21,338 nt of DNA, from IMG/VR virus record IMGVR_UViG_3300017971_000836, positions 1 through 21,338 of that record; one strand, given 5' to 3'. The first letter of the stretch is position 1, and every line of letters begins with the position of its first letter. A program made the position numbers and the translations under genes. The notes below the pieces were generated by a model. It searched no databases and was not told the DNA's origin. It saw nothing but the letters and a program-made list of their open reading frames with translations. Source of the DNA: a virus. Below, piece after piece: positions 1 to 9,223 of this stretch.

Positions 1-2909
1 AGACGTTCGTTGTCCTCTAGCATCTTTACGGTGGCTTCTTGCATATGCTCCGGATGCTTTTTGGTATTAAAGATGGCGTTGGGATTAACATAAGTTCCAG
101 TTAATTCCTTGTGAATACGCATAGCCAAAGTGAGCTTACGACCCTTATACTTATTTTCGTCAATGCCCTCTTCAAGTCTTTTAGCAGACTTAACGGGATC
201 ATTCATATTGACGTCTTGGGTTAGATTTCCTTCTTCGGCCATCCCCTCAATCTTATCAATGTAGTCACTTACATTTTGAACCCTAGTAGATTCGTCCGCA
301 GTAACACGAGTGTCGTCAGCGGCCGGTGCCTTTACATCAGTAATATCAGTTACTTCATTGACTTCGCCGAACTCTTGAGTGACTCCTTGCTGATTAGCGG
401 CAGTCCTCTCCTCGTTAATTTGGGCTGCTTCGTCTACTTTTCTTCTATTAGTAAAGCCTCGCATTGTTTTGATAGCATTCGTAGCAGGAGCATTGGCATT
501 AAATTTTAATGGATCTTTGCCCTCTCGAATATATTTCATTGCCGCCAAGTTTATTTCTTGCTGTACATCTTTAAACCTAGACGGCTGACTACGGGTGGCT
601 CTAATAGCTGCGTTTTTAATTCTTGTTTTAATACGAGCTAATTGTTTAGCGTCTTCCTTCGTCCACTCCGGCACCGCCGCAATTTCAGCCTTGAGTTTCG
701 CATCTTCTTCTGCCTGTCTTTCTGCTTCCTCTTTATCGGCTTCTGTCTTGGCTTTTTGTTGTTCCTCTAAATTAAATGCAGCGGCTTGCTTCTTCTTCTT
801 TGCAGCAATCTTAGTATTCAGATCTTCCTGTGCGTCCTCTAAATAATAGATTCCACCCTTCTTATTCTTAAAATAAATCTCAGCAGTGGGGTTGTCTTTT
901 AACGCCTGAGTAACCGTAGCTCTCCAAGATTTAATCTGATCATTGGTAGCATTGGACGGGCCTTTAGGCAACGGAGCAATATCCAACTCCGTCTCATTAC
1001 CGTTCTCATCACGTATGTAAAGTTTATCCCTGTCTTTCCAAGCTGGTGCTTTCGCGGACTTCCTTTGAGCTTTCTTCGGTGTCTCGTGTTTGTAAGGAGT
1101 CTTACCAAGTCTGTCTAACGCGACCTCTATTTCTTCTTCCGTAAACTGATCTCGATTATCCAGTACAAACTGAGCAGCTTGATCTAACTGCTGATCCTTT
1201 TCAGACTTCTGTTCTTGCTCAACAAGTTTCTTCTCAACGGCTTCTTCAGATACTCCTAATCTTTCTTTCGCTGCCGCAACAATATCCGCCTCCCACTCAC
1301 CGGGATTCTTGAGAACTTCTTGGGCAGCCAGATCCAACTTCTCGTCATTGGTTAATTCTTCCGTAGTTTCTGGAGGAGTTTCAGGAACAGTTTCTTCCTT
1401 TTCAAATTGCTCTGCTGCTGCTTGCTCTGCCTCATCCGCAACAGCCTCTTTAACTCTTTTAGGTTTTGTTTGCTTTGGTGCCTTCTTTGCATTTTCCAAC
1501 TCCTGTAAACGTGCTGTGGCTTCTTGAATCTGTTGCATTAGCTGTACCGCTTCCTCCTCGGAAGCAATCACATCATGAATCTTAGAAGACCCAATAGGCT
1601 CTGCGTCACCCCTTCTTTGGGCTTCATCCGCCATCTGCATAAAAGACTTAGGTTGCTCCACTTTGGCCGAGAAAGGCTGAAGCGAACCAGTAGTTTTGGC
1701 TTTCTGTTTTTCACGTAGTTTTGCGATCTTAGCATCGAGTTCTGCTTTGTCGTCTAACTTAGCTTGCTCTTCGACCGACAAAGATGAGTCTGGTGTTCCG
1801 AAGTCTATCTCTTCTGCCACTTCAGCAGCTCTTTTATTGAGGACGGCTTGAGCAGCTTGCTTGAGAGTCATATTCTTTATGGCACCACCAGCACCAATTA
1901 CACCACCAAATATAGCTCCGGCTGCTCCTTCTAATCCCATCTGCTGTAAAGTTTCAGGATCAGTAAGAGTATCCCATATAGCTTCTAATTCGGACTTACT
2001 TACATCTTGAGCCAGTATATTAGTAATTCTTTCCGGGAGAACCTGTAAAGCCTCCGTTGTACCTTCGGCAGCAGCGGCTTTCGCCATCTCTTGAAGTCGT
2101 CGTGCGACAGCAGAACGAAGATTAAATAATTTAGTAGCCTTCCCTAAACCAAATTGCTCTAAAGGATACTGTGCAATAGCATTAATAAAACCCATCTTGG
2201 TCGCTCTACGCAATGGTACACCTTTGGCTACGTTCTCTTCAATAGAACTACCCATGATCTGAGTTCCCATATAAGTTGCGCCTGCTGCGGGACTTTTAGT
2301 TAGTACGGTTAAAGCAGCAGCCACGCCCATATTCGGGGCGGCCATAACTAATTGATCAACAAACCCCATATCTTCTATGACTTTGGGATTAGCTTTGAGC
2401 CAATCAGAATCAATAGCCGCTTCCACAACCTTACGATATTTCTTGTCCTCTTCCGCAGACGGTTTGACTCCGGGAGTAGGCACCGTTGTAAACTGTTGAT
2501 CAGGATGATAGAAAGGTTTTGGTTCTTCGTACTCCCCAATGCCCGTCGCTCGTTTGATATTATTCCATATATTTGAAGCGTACTCCCCTATGGTGTCTGG
2601 TGTTTTAGCTGTAGTTTGTACGGGAACTGGTTGACCTGTGTTGTCAATGGGAACACGCATCGTACTTTCAGGAACTTCATACTGTTCTAAACCACCACGA
2701 ACAGTTTGTAGTCCGTGCCTTGCCATGCTCTTACCCGTCTCTTTAAGCACCGGCCCAAGTGTGGCGTCATCCGTAAAATCAAATTCCGAATCGGCCAAGG
2801 CACCAGAAACCAGCATGGATAATGTTCCGCCTGTCTGTCTTTTTCTATCTTTCTTGCGTTTCTTAATGACCTCTTTAGACTCATTAGCTAGATCAGCAAT
2901 ACTTCCCAT
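1..2909 (-). CDS. Giant internal virion / DNA-ejection-type protein, C-terminus beyond the window (969+ aa)
   Basis: My own translation of the minus strand from the ATG at 2909 stays open for 969 codons to the left edge, so the C-terminus is missing. The start overlaps the previous stop as TAATG and has a GGGGGT Shine-Dalgarno five bases upstream. The N-terminus (MGSIADLANESKEVIKKRKK) is basic. Residues about 185-220 and 325-346 (rich in Gly, Ala and Ile, such as GAIFGGVIGAGGAI) could insert in a membrane, and between them lies an AEGTTEALQ segment like those in large polyvalent phage proteins. From about residue 370 it is long, charged, Lys/Glu/Ala-rich and probably coiled coil. It follows two other large virion-type genes, so an injected internal virion protein is the likely role. 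That is inferred from size, composition and position; no enzymatic domain was recognised in the visible part. Confidence 0.8.
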   Translation of the reverse strand, partial: MGSIADLANESKEVIKKRKKDRKRQTGGTLSMLVSGALADSEFDFTDDATLGPVLKETGKSMARHGLQTVRGGLEQYEVPESTMRVPIDNTGQPVPVQTTAKTPDTIGEYASNIWNNIKRATGIGEYEEPKPFYHPDQQFTTVPTPGVKPSAEEDKKYRKVVEAAIDSDWLKANPKVIEDMGFVDQLVMAAPNMGVAAALTVLTKSPAAGATYMGTQIMGSSIEENVAKGVPLRRATKMGFINAIAQYPLEQFGLGKATKLFNLRSAVARRLQEMAKAAAAEGTTEALQVLPERITNILAQDVSKSELEAIWDTLTDPETLQQMGLEGAAGAIFGGVIGAGGAIKNMTLKQAAQAVLNKRAAEVAEEIDFGTPDSSLSVEEQAKLDDKAELDAKIAKLREKQKAKTTGSLQPFSAKVEQPKSFMQMADEAQRRGDAEPIGSSKIHDVIASEEEAVQLMQQIQEATARLQELENAKKAPKQTKPKRVKEAVADEAEQAAAEQFEKEETVPETPPETTEELTNDEKLDLAAQEVLKNPGEWEADIVAAAKERLGVSEEAVEKKLVEQEQKSEKDQQLDQAAQFVLDNRDQFTEEEIEVALDRLGKTPYKHETPKKAQRKSAKAPAWKDRDKLYIRDENGNETELDIAPLPKGPSNATNDQIKSWRATVTQALKDNPTAEIYFKNKKGGIYYLEDAQEDLNTKIAAKKKKQAAAFNLEEQQKAKTEADKEEAERQAEEDAKLKAEIAAVPEWTKEDAKQLARIKTRIKNAAIRATRSQPSRFKDVQQEINLAAMKYIREGKDPLKFNANAPATNAIKTMRGFTNRRKVDEAAQINEERTAANQQGVTQEFGEVNEVTDITDVKAPAADDTRVTADESTRVQNVSDYIDKIEGMAEEGNLTQDVNMNDPVKSAKRLEEGIDENKYKGRKLTLAMRIHKELTGTYVNPNAIFNTKKHPEHMQEATVKMLEDNER

Positions 2910-4759
2910 TACATACCCCCAGTTACAAATTTAGAATTACGACGATCAGGTGTATACGGTTTCATAAACTCATCTCCAGATTCCTCTCGCCATTGTTGTT
3001 CAAATTCATACGAAGCAAACTTTTCTAAAGCTGCTTTTATTCTATCTCGTTTACTAAAGCCCTTGGATAAGGATTGTAGATTCTTTAAGCGACGAGATAA
3101 CATTTCGGCTCGTTTTGTCCACCCAACCGTATCTTTATTATTACCATTGTCTTTGGCTTCTTGAGCCGATGCCTGTGCTATTGCCAGATCATCAGAGTAT
3201 CGTTCTGCGACTTTCGTTAAGGCTTTCGCTGTTACTTGTTTGTTACTTAGAATATATGGTATATTATCTACATCATCTTTCCAAGACAAATGAGTCTTTC
3301 TGTAGAATTCCAAAGCCGCTTGTTTCGACAGTAGATTCTGTTTCGGATTACCTTTAAACTTAGTTTGAGAATACAAAGTAGCTAGTTTTCCTAGATTCTG
3401 TTTAATCGGAGTCCCTATCTGATCCACAATCTTAGCGGCCATACCTGTAGCTTTTATGTCCTCATTGAAATTAGTCATCTGACCCGGAGTTAAATCCTTT
3501 TCGGGAGACTCTTTGGCCGGAGCAGAATGCGTTAATCCTAAATCAGCCAAAGAAGATTTTGTTCTGATAGTTTGTCCATTCATAGTCAGAATTAAGTCGC
3601 CGGTTGTTAAATCGCGAGTCACCAATGGGCCGGGTTCGTTGGTTCCTTTAACATAAGTTTTTATTTGTCTTAGGCCATCAGCAGATATAGCATCTGGTTT
3701 AGTCATCTGTTTAGTAATAATCTCTACATTCTCTCGATGGTGGGCAGCTTGTTTTTCCGCAACAGCAGCTTGGTTTGTTTGTCCCATATCCAGTAACATA
3801 GTGGCTCTATTTTGGGCTTCGTCTGCTTCTTCTTGATGGTAATTTAACTGTCCTTGCGGAGTGAAAAACGCCTCATGTTGCTTAATCTGTTTCTCAAGAA
3901 CTTTAATTTCTCGATTCGCAATAGCAACATCCTTCATGTGTTTACCTTTATGTTTATTCTTAGTAGAAGCAACGAAGGATTTAAGTTCTTTGTGCTTGCC
4001 TCTCAAGGCTTCTATGTTTTTCTGAACCACTCTATTACGATCATCATATTTAGCTGCAAGCGTGGCTAAGCCCGGATAGATTTTAGTTAAATCATTAGCT
4101 GAAATAAGTACGGGATTTCCATTTTTATCAACAGGAATGTTATTCTGTATGTCCGCAATCTTAGGATTATTCTGATTTAGATACGAAATTAATTCTTGTT
4201 TACCATTCTCAAGTAAATCATTACCAGCCAATGCACTAAGGTCTACCTGTCTCGGCGTACTTCTATCTCGAATCTTACGTGCTTCGTCTCGAACCTTAAC
4301 TAATTCATTCTTAGTTTTCTCAAGATTTTGTTTATGCATGGCGGTTCGTTCTGCCGCTGCAACTTCTGCTCTAGCATCTGTATTCTCGGCTATCTGTTGG
4401 GCATGTTGCTGATTCTCAAAGTTCATTACGTCGATTACAGAATTACGATCATTCCGTATTTTATTCTGTTTCTGTGTCTCTTTGAACTGTTTATCCGCCA
4501 ATAGGTAATTTTTTTCTGCGTTTTCCAGATCGGCCCGTAACCTAGTGACTGCTCGTTGTTCGCCACGCTTGGATAACTCTAAGTTATGCATTGCCATTTC
4601 TTTATTGAACTGCTGCAACTCCAACTGGCTTTGGAGTCGGGTATTCTCCCGTTCTTGCTGAGCCGCAGCAGCTTGATGTTTAGCATCCCATTGTTGGGAG
4701 TCTAATAAAAGTCTATTAAACTCCCTAAATCCTTCTCTCAATGGTTCGTATATTGTCAT
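2909..4759 (-). CDS. Coiled-coil internal virion-like protein (616 aa)
   Basis: This 616-residue protein begins MTIYEPLREGFREFNRLLLD. Roughly its first 330 residues are rich in Gln, Glu, Lys and Ala with heptad-like spacing, which suggests long coiled coils. The middle (about 370-420) is less helical (a GDLILTMNGQTIRT stretch) and the C-terminal third returns to charged helices, ending VTGGM. No signal peptide or clear membrane segment was seen. The start lies two bases after the upstream stop, with GGAG in that gene's last codons as ribosome binding site, and its own stop overlaps the next start as TAATG, so the three large genes are probably co-translated. By position and composition it resembles internal core or ejection proteins of short-tailed phages (the T7 gp14-16 type of role). 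I cannot assign it to a family from sequence alone. Confidence 0.85.
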   Translation of the reverse strand: MTIYEPLREGFREFNRLLLDSQQWDAKHQAAAAQQERENTRLQSQLELQQFNKEMAMHNLELSKRGEQRAVTRLRADLENAEKNYLLADKQFKETQKQNKIRNDRNSVIDVMNFENQQHAQQIAENTDARAEVAAAERTAMHKQNLEKTKNELVKVRDEARKIRDRSTPRQVDLSALAGNDLLENGKQELISYLNQNNPKIADIQNNIPVDKNGNPVLISANDLTKIYPGLATLAAKYDDRNRVVQKNIEALRGKHKELKSFVASTKNKHKGKHMKDVAIANREIKVLEKQIKQHEAFFTPQGQLNYHQEEADEAQNRATMLLDMGQTNQAAVAEKQAAHHRENVEIITKQMTKPDAISADGLRQIKTYVKGTNEPGPLVTRDLTTGDLILTMNGQTIRTKSSLADLGLTHSAPAKESPEKDLTPGQMTNFNEDIKATGMAAKIVDQIGTPIKQNLGKLATLYSQTKFKGNPKQNLLSKQAALEFYRKTHLSWKDDVDNIPYILSNKQVTAKALTKVAERYSDDLAIAQASAQEAKDNGNNKDTVGWTKRAEMLSRRLKNLQSLSKGFSKRDRIKAALEKFASYEFEQQWREESGDEFMKPYTPDRRNSKFVTGGM

Positions 4760-4760
4760 G

Positions 4761-7700
4761 TTATACTCCCTCTATTACAGGATTCGCCATCCACAATTGT
4801 TTCCGTTTCTTCTTTTCCTCGTCGGTTAATCCTGCTTCTATTAAGTTCGACAGTATTCCGGAATTAATTGCTCGTGTTCCGGTAGCCATCCTCTGAAGAT
4901 CACTCATCGGATCTTCCTGACCCGCCGATGAACTAAATAAATCAGCTTGCGGGCTAGTCGGAGGACTAGTAGCTCCAGCACCAGTATCATCGTCACCCGG
5001 TGGGATAGTAATGGGTGGTATTCCACCTTGATCTTCTATTTTATTAGTAATTACCTCTAAAGCCCCTCCGGGAGTAAATACTTCATATGTGGGAGGGCCA
5101 TCAGGTGGAGGCATCTCCAACCCACCGCCGGTATTAGTTTTCTCTTCGAGATCCTCTAACGTTAACGGAGGAGGTGCAATTCCAGAAGTTACAATCGGAT
5201 CTCTAACTCCGGGAATACGATTAGGCTGACCGTTCTCGTCCACAGTACTTATACCCGTTGCAACTTGAGCCAAAGTTTCTTCAGGAGATACGTCTTTTTC
5301 CTTAATTAACTCCTCAAATGGGCTTCCAATAGGATCAGGTCTGTACTCCCGATCTTCTGGAGTAGTACCACCTAAATATGGGCCGCTTAAATCTTCAATG
5401 GAAAGATTCGTAGGTTGAAGCGCATTATCTATAACCGTCGGAAGACCGCTAGAATCTATACCTGTTACGTTTTCAATAGGATCTGTCCTATAGGCAGGTT
5501 GATCAAAAGGAGCACTTTCAGGATAATCCCTGTATTCCCTGTCTTCGGCTGGCGTTTCGGCCAAATAAGGCCCACCTAATTCCTCTATGGACGGTGGTGT
5601 AAGGGCTTGATCAACATTAGTACTCAAACCACTTGGCGCAGTACCAGTAACATTCTGAATGGCATTTGGAACGGGTTCCCCCATAATAGGAGCTTGGATA
5701 GCAGTGGGAGAATATTCCGGTACGGGATCTGGAGTCGTTAGATAAGGCCCACCTAATTCTTCAATCGTAGGTAATGGAAGCGGTTCAACGCCCCCAGTTA
5801 CAGTTTCTACATCCGGAATATTAATATTTTCTATTGGTTCCTGCACCACGCCCATTGGCCCAGTAGGAGCCTGCGCTAAATTCTCTTGTTCGTGGGTGAA
5901 ATTATAATCACCGCCTTGAATTAACTGACCTTCGTCCATAGTAAAATCTTGAATGCCAGCGCCTATACCATATCCAGTATCAGTATTAGCTAATCTAGCT
6001 AAATCAGTTTTTGTTGTGGGAATAGTAGCCCCTTCTTGTGCTAATCCAATATCTCCGGGGGCGGCCCCAACTTCTAATGCGGAAGGAGCAATATCACCCG
6101 GCTCTGCGCTTGTCGTAGTTCCAGATTCCTTTAATGTATCTCCGGTAGACATATCACCAATTCCAATACTGTTCATTATGTTTTCACCGGCTTGTTTGAA
6201 ACCCTCTCCAACTCTATCCATGAATCCTAACTCTTCGCCTGCGGCATCAACCGGAACAGGACTTACAGCAGGTGTCGTTTCCATTCCAAGGGCACCTTTA
6301 GCTTCATTTAATACAGCACCACCGGCAGAGCCAGCTACGTTAGTTCCAACATTAATTGCGGCATCCTTTAGAGTACCACTTAATGATACATCTTCACCTT
6401 GTAATGCAGAAATACCTGCATTTCCTACTGTTTTAACTAAACCTTCTCCAATATCTCCTGCGATAGTACCGGGTACACCGCCAATACCACTTTCCAAACC
6501 AGTCCCAATACCTCTAGCAAGAGTACCTACGGCACTTTGTCCGGCACCAACTGCTGCATTCTGAAGTATTTCGCCTAAACTACCCTCTCCTGCTGCAACA
6601 CCTTGAAGCGCATTGTATGCTCCTCCAACGCCCATACCAGCCAATAAAGGACTACTTGCTCCGGCCGTGGCTGCCGTAATAACGCCACCTACTACCTTTG
6701 GTAGTATCTGTCCACCAACCACATCTGCCCAAGAATTTGAAGGTTCGTGATTAAGAGCTACATTTTGTCCGTGGCTACTTGTGTTTTGAAGCATTTTCAA
6801 AGAGTGGCCTAGATTATCCACATGAACAGGATTATTCAGATCTACCGTTTCATAAACATCTGGATTCAAAGCAGCTAAATTAGATACAATAGCACCCTCA
6901 GTTCCAAGTTCCCTCTGCAAGGCGGTCTGTTGAGCCATCTCTTGACGTTGTTGCCGATTGACAAAATCCTGTGCATTTCCGCCACTAGCCATGGATGCCA
7001 TTAATTCCCCACCAGTTTGACGAGAACGAGAGGCATTTAAAGCCTTATTAGTCTGTTCCTCTGTTAATCCTAATTTAGAAGCAATTCCGCGTACTTCTTC
7101 TATTTGTTGAGCTTTGGCTGGATCGTTTATGTCTATTCTATTTACATGAGAAGTCTGATCTCCAATCAACCCCGCAGCTTTCGCTACGGCTACGTTTTCT
7201 GCCCCAACATGAAAACCATCGCGACCAAACCCCCCTTTGCCTTGGGATTGAGATAGTGTCGTTTTCATATTTTGCGCTTGCGACACTAGTTCATTGGCTT
7301 CTCTGCCTCTACTCTGCGTGACCTTTTGTGCGGCACTTTTGGCCGCATGTTGCTGTTCTAATTCTTCACGACTTAATCTATTTGGATTAGCCGGATTGGC
7401 GCTAGTATTAGAAACCGGAGTAGTTGCATTTGGTAGTGCTGTGTTTGCTTGTTGCGCTGCTTGTTCTTGGGAGGTTCCTTTCTCTCTGGCACTAAAATAC
7501 TCCTCCATTTGCTGACCGTATTGGCCCGTAGTCCAACTATGTTTTTTACCACTATTTTTAGCAGCAGTAGCCCTAGGAATAATAGTTTTTTCAATCATAC
7601 TAGAATTAATTCCTAGAGATTTACCAAATTCCCTAACCTGATCTTCGAAACTTCCCGGTCTTTTATAACTCGGAGCTTGCGGTGTGGGCGTAGTTTTAGG

Positions 7701-7991
7701 TTCCGGCTCAGTCGAACCAGATGCAAGTTGCGATTTTATAGGAGATCCGGGAACAGATAAGCCTCTCTTTTCCATTTCTGGAGCAGCGCCTCTTAAAAAT
7801 GCTGCTCGTTCAGAAGCGTCTACTTTTCCGTCTGCCATGAAGTGTTTAGTCCAGTAGTCAAGACCACCAGCACCACCTTCACGTTTTAAAATATCTCTAT
7901 ATAGAGCTTCAACTTGCTTTCGTGTTTCTTGCTGTCTGGCGGCTTCTGCGGCCATTTCTTTTGCTCGTTGTCGTCTGGATGCTCTACTCAT
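4761..7991 (-). CDS. Large modular virion protein with DUF4214-like N-terminus and GGPYL repeats (1076 aa)
   Basis: Modules can be seen in order. Residues 1-26 are basic and helical. Residues about 27-72 (ALYRDILKREGGAGGLDYW, then a short helix) fit the DUF4214 pattern LYR..L.R....GL.YW. Residues about 80-430 are polar and helical. About 430-610 is a long Gly/Ala/Val-rich, weakly hydrophobic stretch that may be membrane-active. About 738-925 holds diverged repeats around (T/S)IE(E/D)L(G/S)GPYL. The tail is acidic and proline-rich. DUF4214 is usually found in secreted or surface proteins and its function is not well defined. The start ATG overlaps the previous stop (TAATG). Neighbours on both sides look like internal virion proteins, so DNA ejection is the best guess; a structural protein binding the tail or cell wall is an alternative. 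The gene call itself is secure. Confidence 0.85.
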   Translation of the reverse strand: MSRASRRQRAKEMAAEAARQQETRKQVEALYRDILKREGGAGGLDYWTKHFMADGKVDASERAAFLRGAAPEMEKRGLSVPGSPIKSQLASGSTEPEPKTTPTPQAPSYKRPGSFEDQVREFGKSLGINSSMIEKTIIPRATAAKNSGKKHSWTTGQYGQQMEEYFSAREKGTSQEQAAQQANTALPNATTPVSNTSANPANPNRLSREELEQQHAAKSAAQKVTQSRGREANELVSQAQNMKTTLSQSQGKGGFGRDGFHVGAENVAVAKAAGLIGDQTSHVNRIDINDPAKAQQIEEVRGIASKLGLTEEQTNKALNASRSRQTGGELMASMASGGNAQDFVNRQQRQEMAQQTALQRELGTEGAIVSNLAALNPDVYETVDLNNPVHVDNLGHSLKMLQNTSSHGQNVALNHEPSNSWADVVGGQILPKVVGGVITAATAGASSPLLAGMGVGGAYNALQGVAAGEGSLGEILQNAAVGAGQSAVGTLARGIGTGLESGIGGVPGTIAGDIGEGLVKTVGNAGISALQGEDVSLSGTLKDAAINVGTNVAGSAGGAVLNEAKGALGMETTPAVSPVPVDAAGEELGFMDRVGEGFKQAGENIMNSIGIGDMSTGDTLKESGTTTSAEPGDIAPSALEVGAAPGDIGLAQEGATIPTTKTDLARLANTDTGYGIGAGIQDFTMDEGQLIQGGDYNFTHEQENLAQAPTGPMGVVQEPIENINIPDVETVTGGVEPLPLPTIEELGGPYLTTPDPVPEYSPTAIQAPIMGEPVPNAIQNVTGTAPSGLSTNVDQALTPPSIEELGGPYLAETPAEDREYRDYPESAPFDQPAYRTDPIENVTGIDSSGLPTVIDNALQPTNLSIEDLSGPYLGGTTPEDREYRPDPIGSPFEELIKEKDVSPEETLAQVATGISTVDENGQPNRIPGVRDPIVTSGIAPPPLTLEDLEEKTNTGGGLEMPPPDGPPTYEVFTPGGALEVITNKIEDQGGIPPITIPPGDDDTGAGATSPPTSPQADLFSSSAGQEDPMSDLQRMATGTRAINSGILSNLIEAGLTDEEKKKRKQLWMANPVIEGV
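5320..5775 (-). repeat. Protein-level tandem repeats (GGPYL type) in the 1076 aa gene
   Basis: Three diverged units of about 59 to 63 residues share the order IE(E/D)L(G/S)GPYL, then an acidic P-x-x-EY element; the first two also share NVTG, SGL-x-T and D-x-AL. Unit starts lie near 5770, 5590 and 5400, and the last unit decays after its REY element. The DNA copies differ at many positions, so this is an old internal duplication and not a recent slippage repeat. Confidence 0.75.
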
Positions 7992-8569
7992 TAGCTAAAA
8001 TATCCTCCTAATCCGCCAGATATAAGACCTGTCAATCCGCTATACAAACCTTGCCCCGGTTTGCTTGCCAACAGACCCATTAAAGCCCCACTTCCAGCGC
8101 CAAATAAACTCTTCTTAGTTTTACCACCACCGACTAATTTACCAACCCCATATCCTGTGAGTCCGGAAGAAATAGCCCCACCAATATTAAAATCACTAAA
8201 CATATTACTTCTGGCTGGGGGGTTCGCACTCCCTAGTTTACCCATGGATACTTTATTCAAGGCTTTACTTCCGCCACTTAAAGCATCGCCTATTGTCTTG
8301 CCTCCGAAGTCACTCATTCCCATTGTAAGACCTAATTTAGCAGCCTCCATACCCATGCCTCGTTCTGCCGCATCCTCTTCCATCTTACGTCTTTTATTCA
8401 TTAAACGTAACTGTTGGTTCTGAAAATTAGTATCTCTCTGGATAATAGCTTTCTGCTGTTTCTGTGCTAACGAAGCAGGCAGTCTTGCTATTTTCGACTG
8501 GAGAATAGCATGAGCCGGGTTGGAAGATCGACCTCTATTTTCAGTTACTTTTCTCATTTGTTGTGCCAT
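7991..8569 (-). CDS. Small internal virion-like protein with Gly-rich hydrophobic C-terminus (192 aa)
   Basis: The protein has a basic, Gln-rich helical N-terminal half (residues 1-75) and a C-terminal half dominated by Gly, Ser, Leu and Ala, with segments such as GSGALMGLLASKPG and GLTGLISGGLGGYF that could associate with or insert in a membrane. GGAGG lies five bases before the start. Its stop overlaps the start of the 1076 aa gene as TAATG. This charged-helix plus glycine-rich tail layout is typical of small phage ejection proteins (P22 gp7 / T7 gp14 kind), but there is no specific sequence signature. The function is inferred from composition and its place immediately before the large ejection-type genes. 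Confidence 0.8.
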   Translation of the reverse strand: MAQQMRKVTENRGRSSNPAHAILQSKIARLPASLAQKQQKAIIQRDTNFQNQQLRLMNKRRKMEEDAAERGMGMEAAKLGLTMGMSDFGGKTIGDALSGGSKALNKVSMGKLGSANPPARSNMFSDFNIGGAISSGLTGYGVGKLVGGGKTKKSLFGAGSGALMGLLASKPGQGLYSGLTGLISGGLGGYFS

Positions 8570-8583
8570 AGTATCCTCCAGTG

Positions 8584-9021
8584 TTATTTAAAGTTAGGGA
8601 TACCACCATATCGAGCTAAGTCTTGAAGTCTGTATGTGTTGGTATCTCTATCTATTTCTATGTTACGTAATATTCGTCTTTGTTGTTCAGCCAATGCTTC
8701 CGTGGCTTTTGCTCGTCTTCGACCTTCCACAGTGGAATACAAAGCTCCAGCAGCACCTATACCTAATTCCCAAGGTAGCTGTTTCTTGGCGGTCTTTAAA
8801 TCTTTCTTCGCCATATTAAGATTCGCCATTCTTCCACGATGAGCTAAATCCGATCTTTGTTTGGTTTGCTGAATATCTCGAAACTGCTGTCTACGTGCGA
8901 GATCTTGATCTGCAAACTTAGCCTGTACAGCAAATTCATTTGGCCTTTGACCTCTCATGGAGGCTTTAGCCAAGTGTCGTTGCATAGCTCTTTGATACAT
9001 TGGCTGATTCAAAAACCCCAT
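8584..9021 (-). CDS. Hypothetical small virion protein, basic and helical (145 aa)
   Basis: A 145-residue basic protein starting MGFLNQPMYQRAMQRHLAKA. It has Arg/Gln/Lys-rich helices over residues 1-80, one short apolar stretch (about 83-98, LPWELGIGAAGALYS) and another charged helix ending IPNFK. AAGGAGGG sits close upstream of the ATG, inside the last codons of the preceding 59-residue gene. The same charged-helix plus single-apolar-segment layout recurs in the next gene, so these may be components of one internal virion complex. No family was recognised; the role is inferred from the neighbourhood only. Confidence 0.75.
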   Translation of the reverse strand: MGFLNQPMYQRAMQRHLAKASMRGQRPNEFAVQAKFADQDLARRQQFRDIQQTKQRSDLAHRGRMANLNMAKKDLKTAKKQLPWELGIGAAGALYSTVEGRRRAKATEALAEQQRRILRNIEIDRDTNTYRLQDLARYGGIPNFK

Positions 9022-9022
9022 A

Positions 9023-9202
9023 TTATCCCTCCTTATTGGAAAGTTGACCGATTAGGGCCGTAGTAAAGCCTGTCATATTAAACTGCGTAATCTTATTTCC
9101 TATTTCTTGCTGAATAAAAGCATTCACAGTTTCCTGAATAATCTGATGGACTTTCTCTAACTCAATCATTTCTTTCTTGGTTTCTTTAATCTCTTTACTC
9201 AT
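9023..9202 (-). CDS. Short hypothetical protein (59 aa)
   Basis: A 59-codon frame read directly from the minus strand. It starts ATGAGTAAAGAG, preceded by AAAGGGGGA eight bases upstream, and its TAA ends one base before the next gene's ATG. The protein (MSKEIKETKKEMIELEKVHQ and on, ending QLSNKEG) is charged and helical in its first half. It fills what would otherwise be a 200-base gap in a tightly packed operon, and its last codons supply the Shine-Dalgarno of the following gene. Both facts support a real gene. Nothing in it indicates a function; a small chaperone or accessory virion protein is possible. Confidence 0.7.
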   Translation of the reverse strand: MSKEIKETKKEMIELEKVHQIIQETVNAFIQQEIGNKITQFNMTGFTTALIGQLSNKEG

Positions 9203-9223
9203 TGTAATATCCCCCTTTGTTTA

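Noticed and set aside
5953-6564. 203-codon plus-strand open frame
   Set aside because: It is the mirror of the Gly/Ala/Val-rich part of the 1076 aa minus-strand gene. Its Pro/Ala/Ser-rich composition follows from that, and no start signal supports it.
8061-8423. 120-codon plus-strand open frame
   Set aside because: It is opposite the 192 aa virion gene and very proline/leucine-rich, as expected from the complement of glycine-rich codons.
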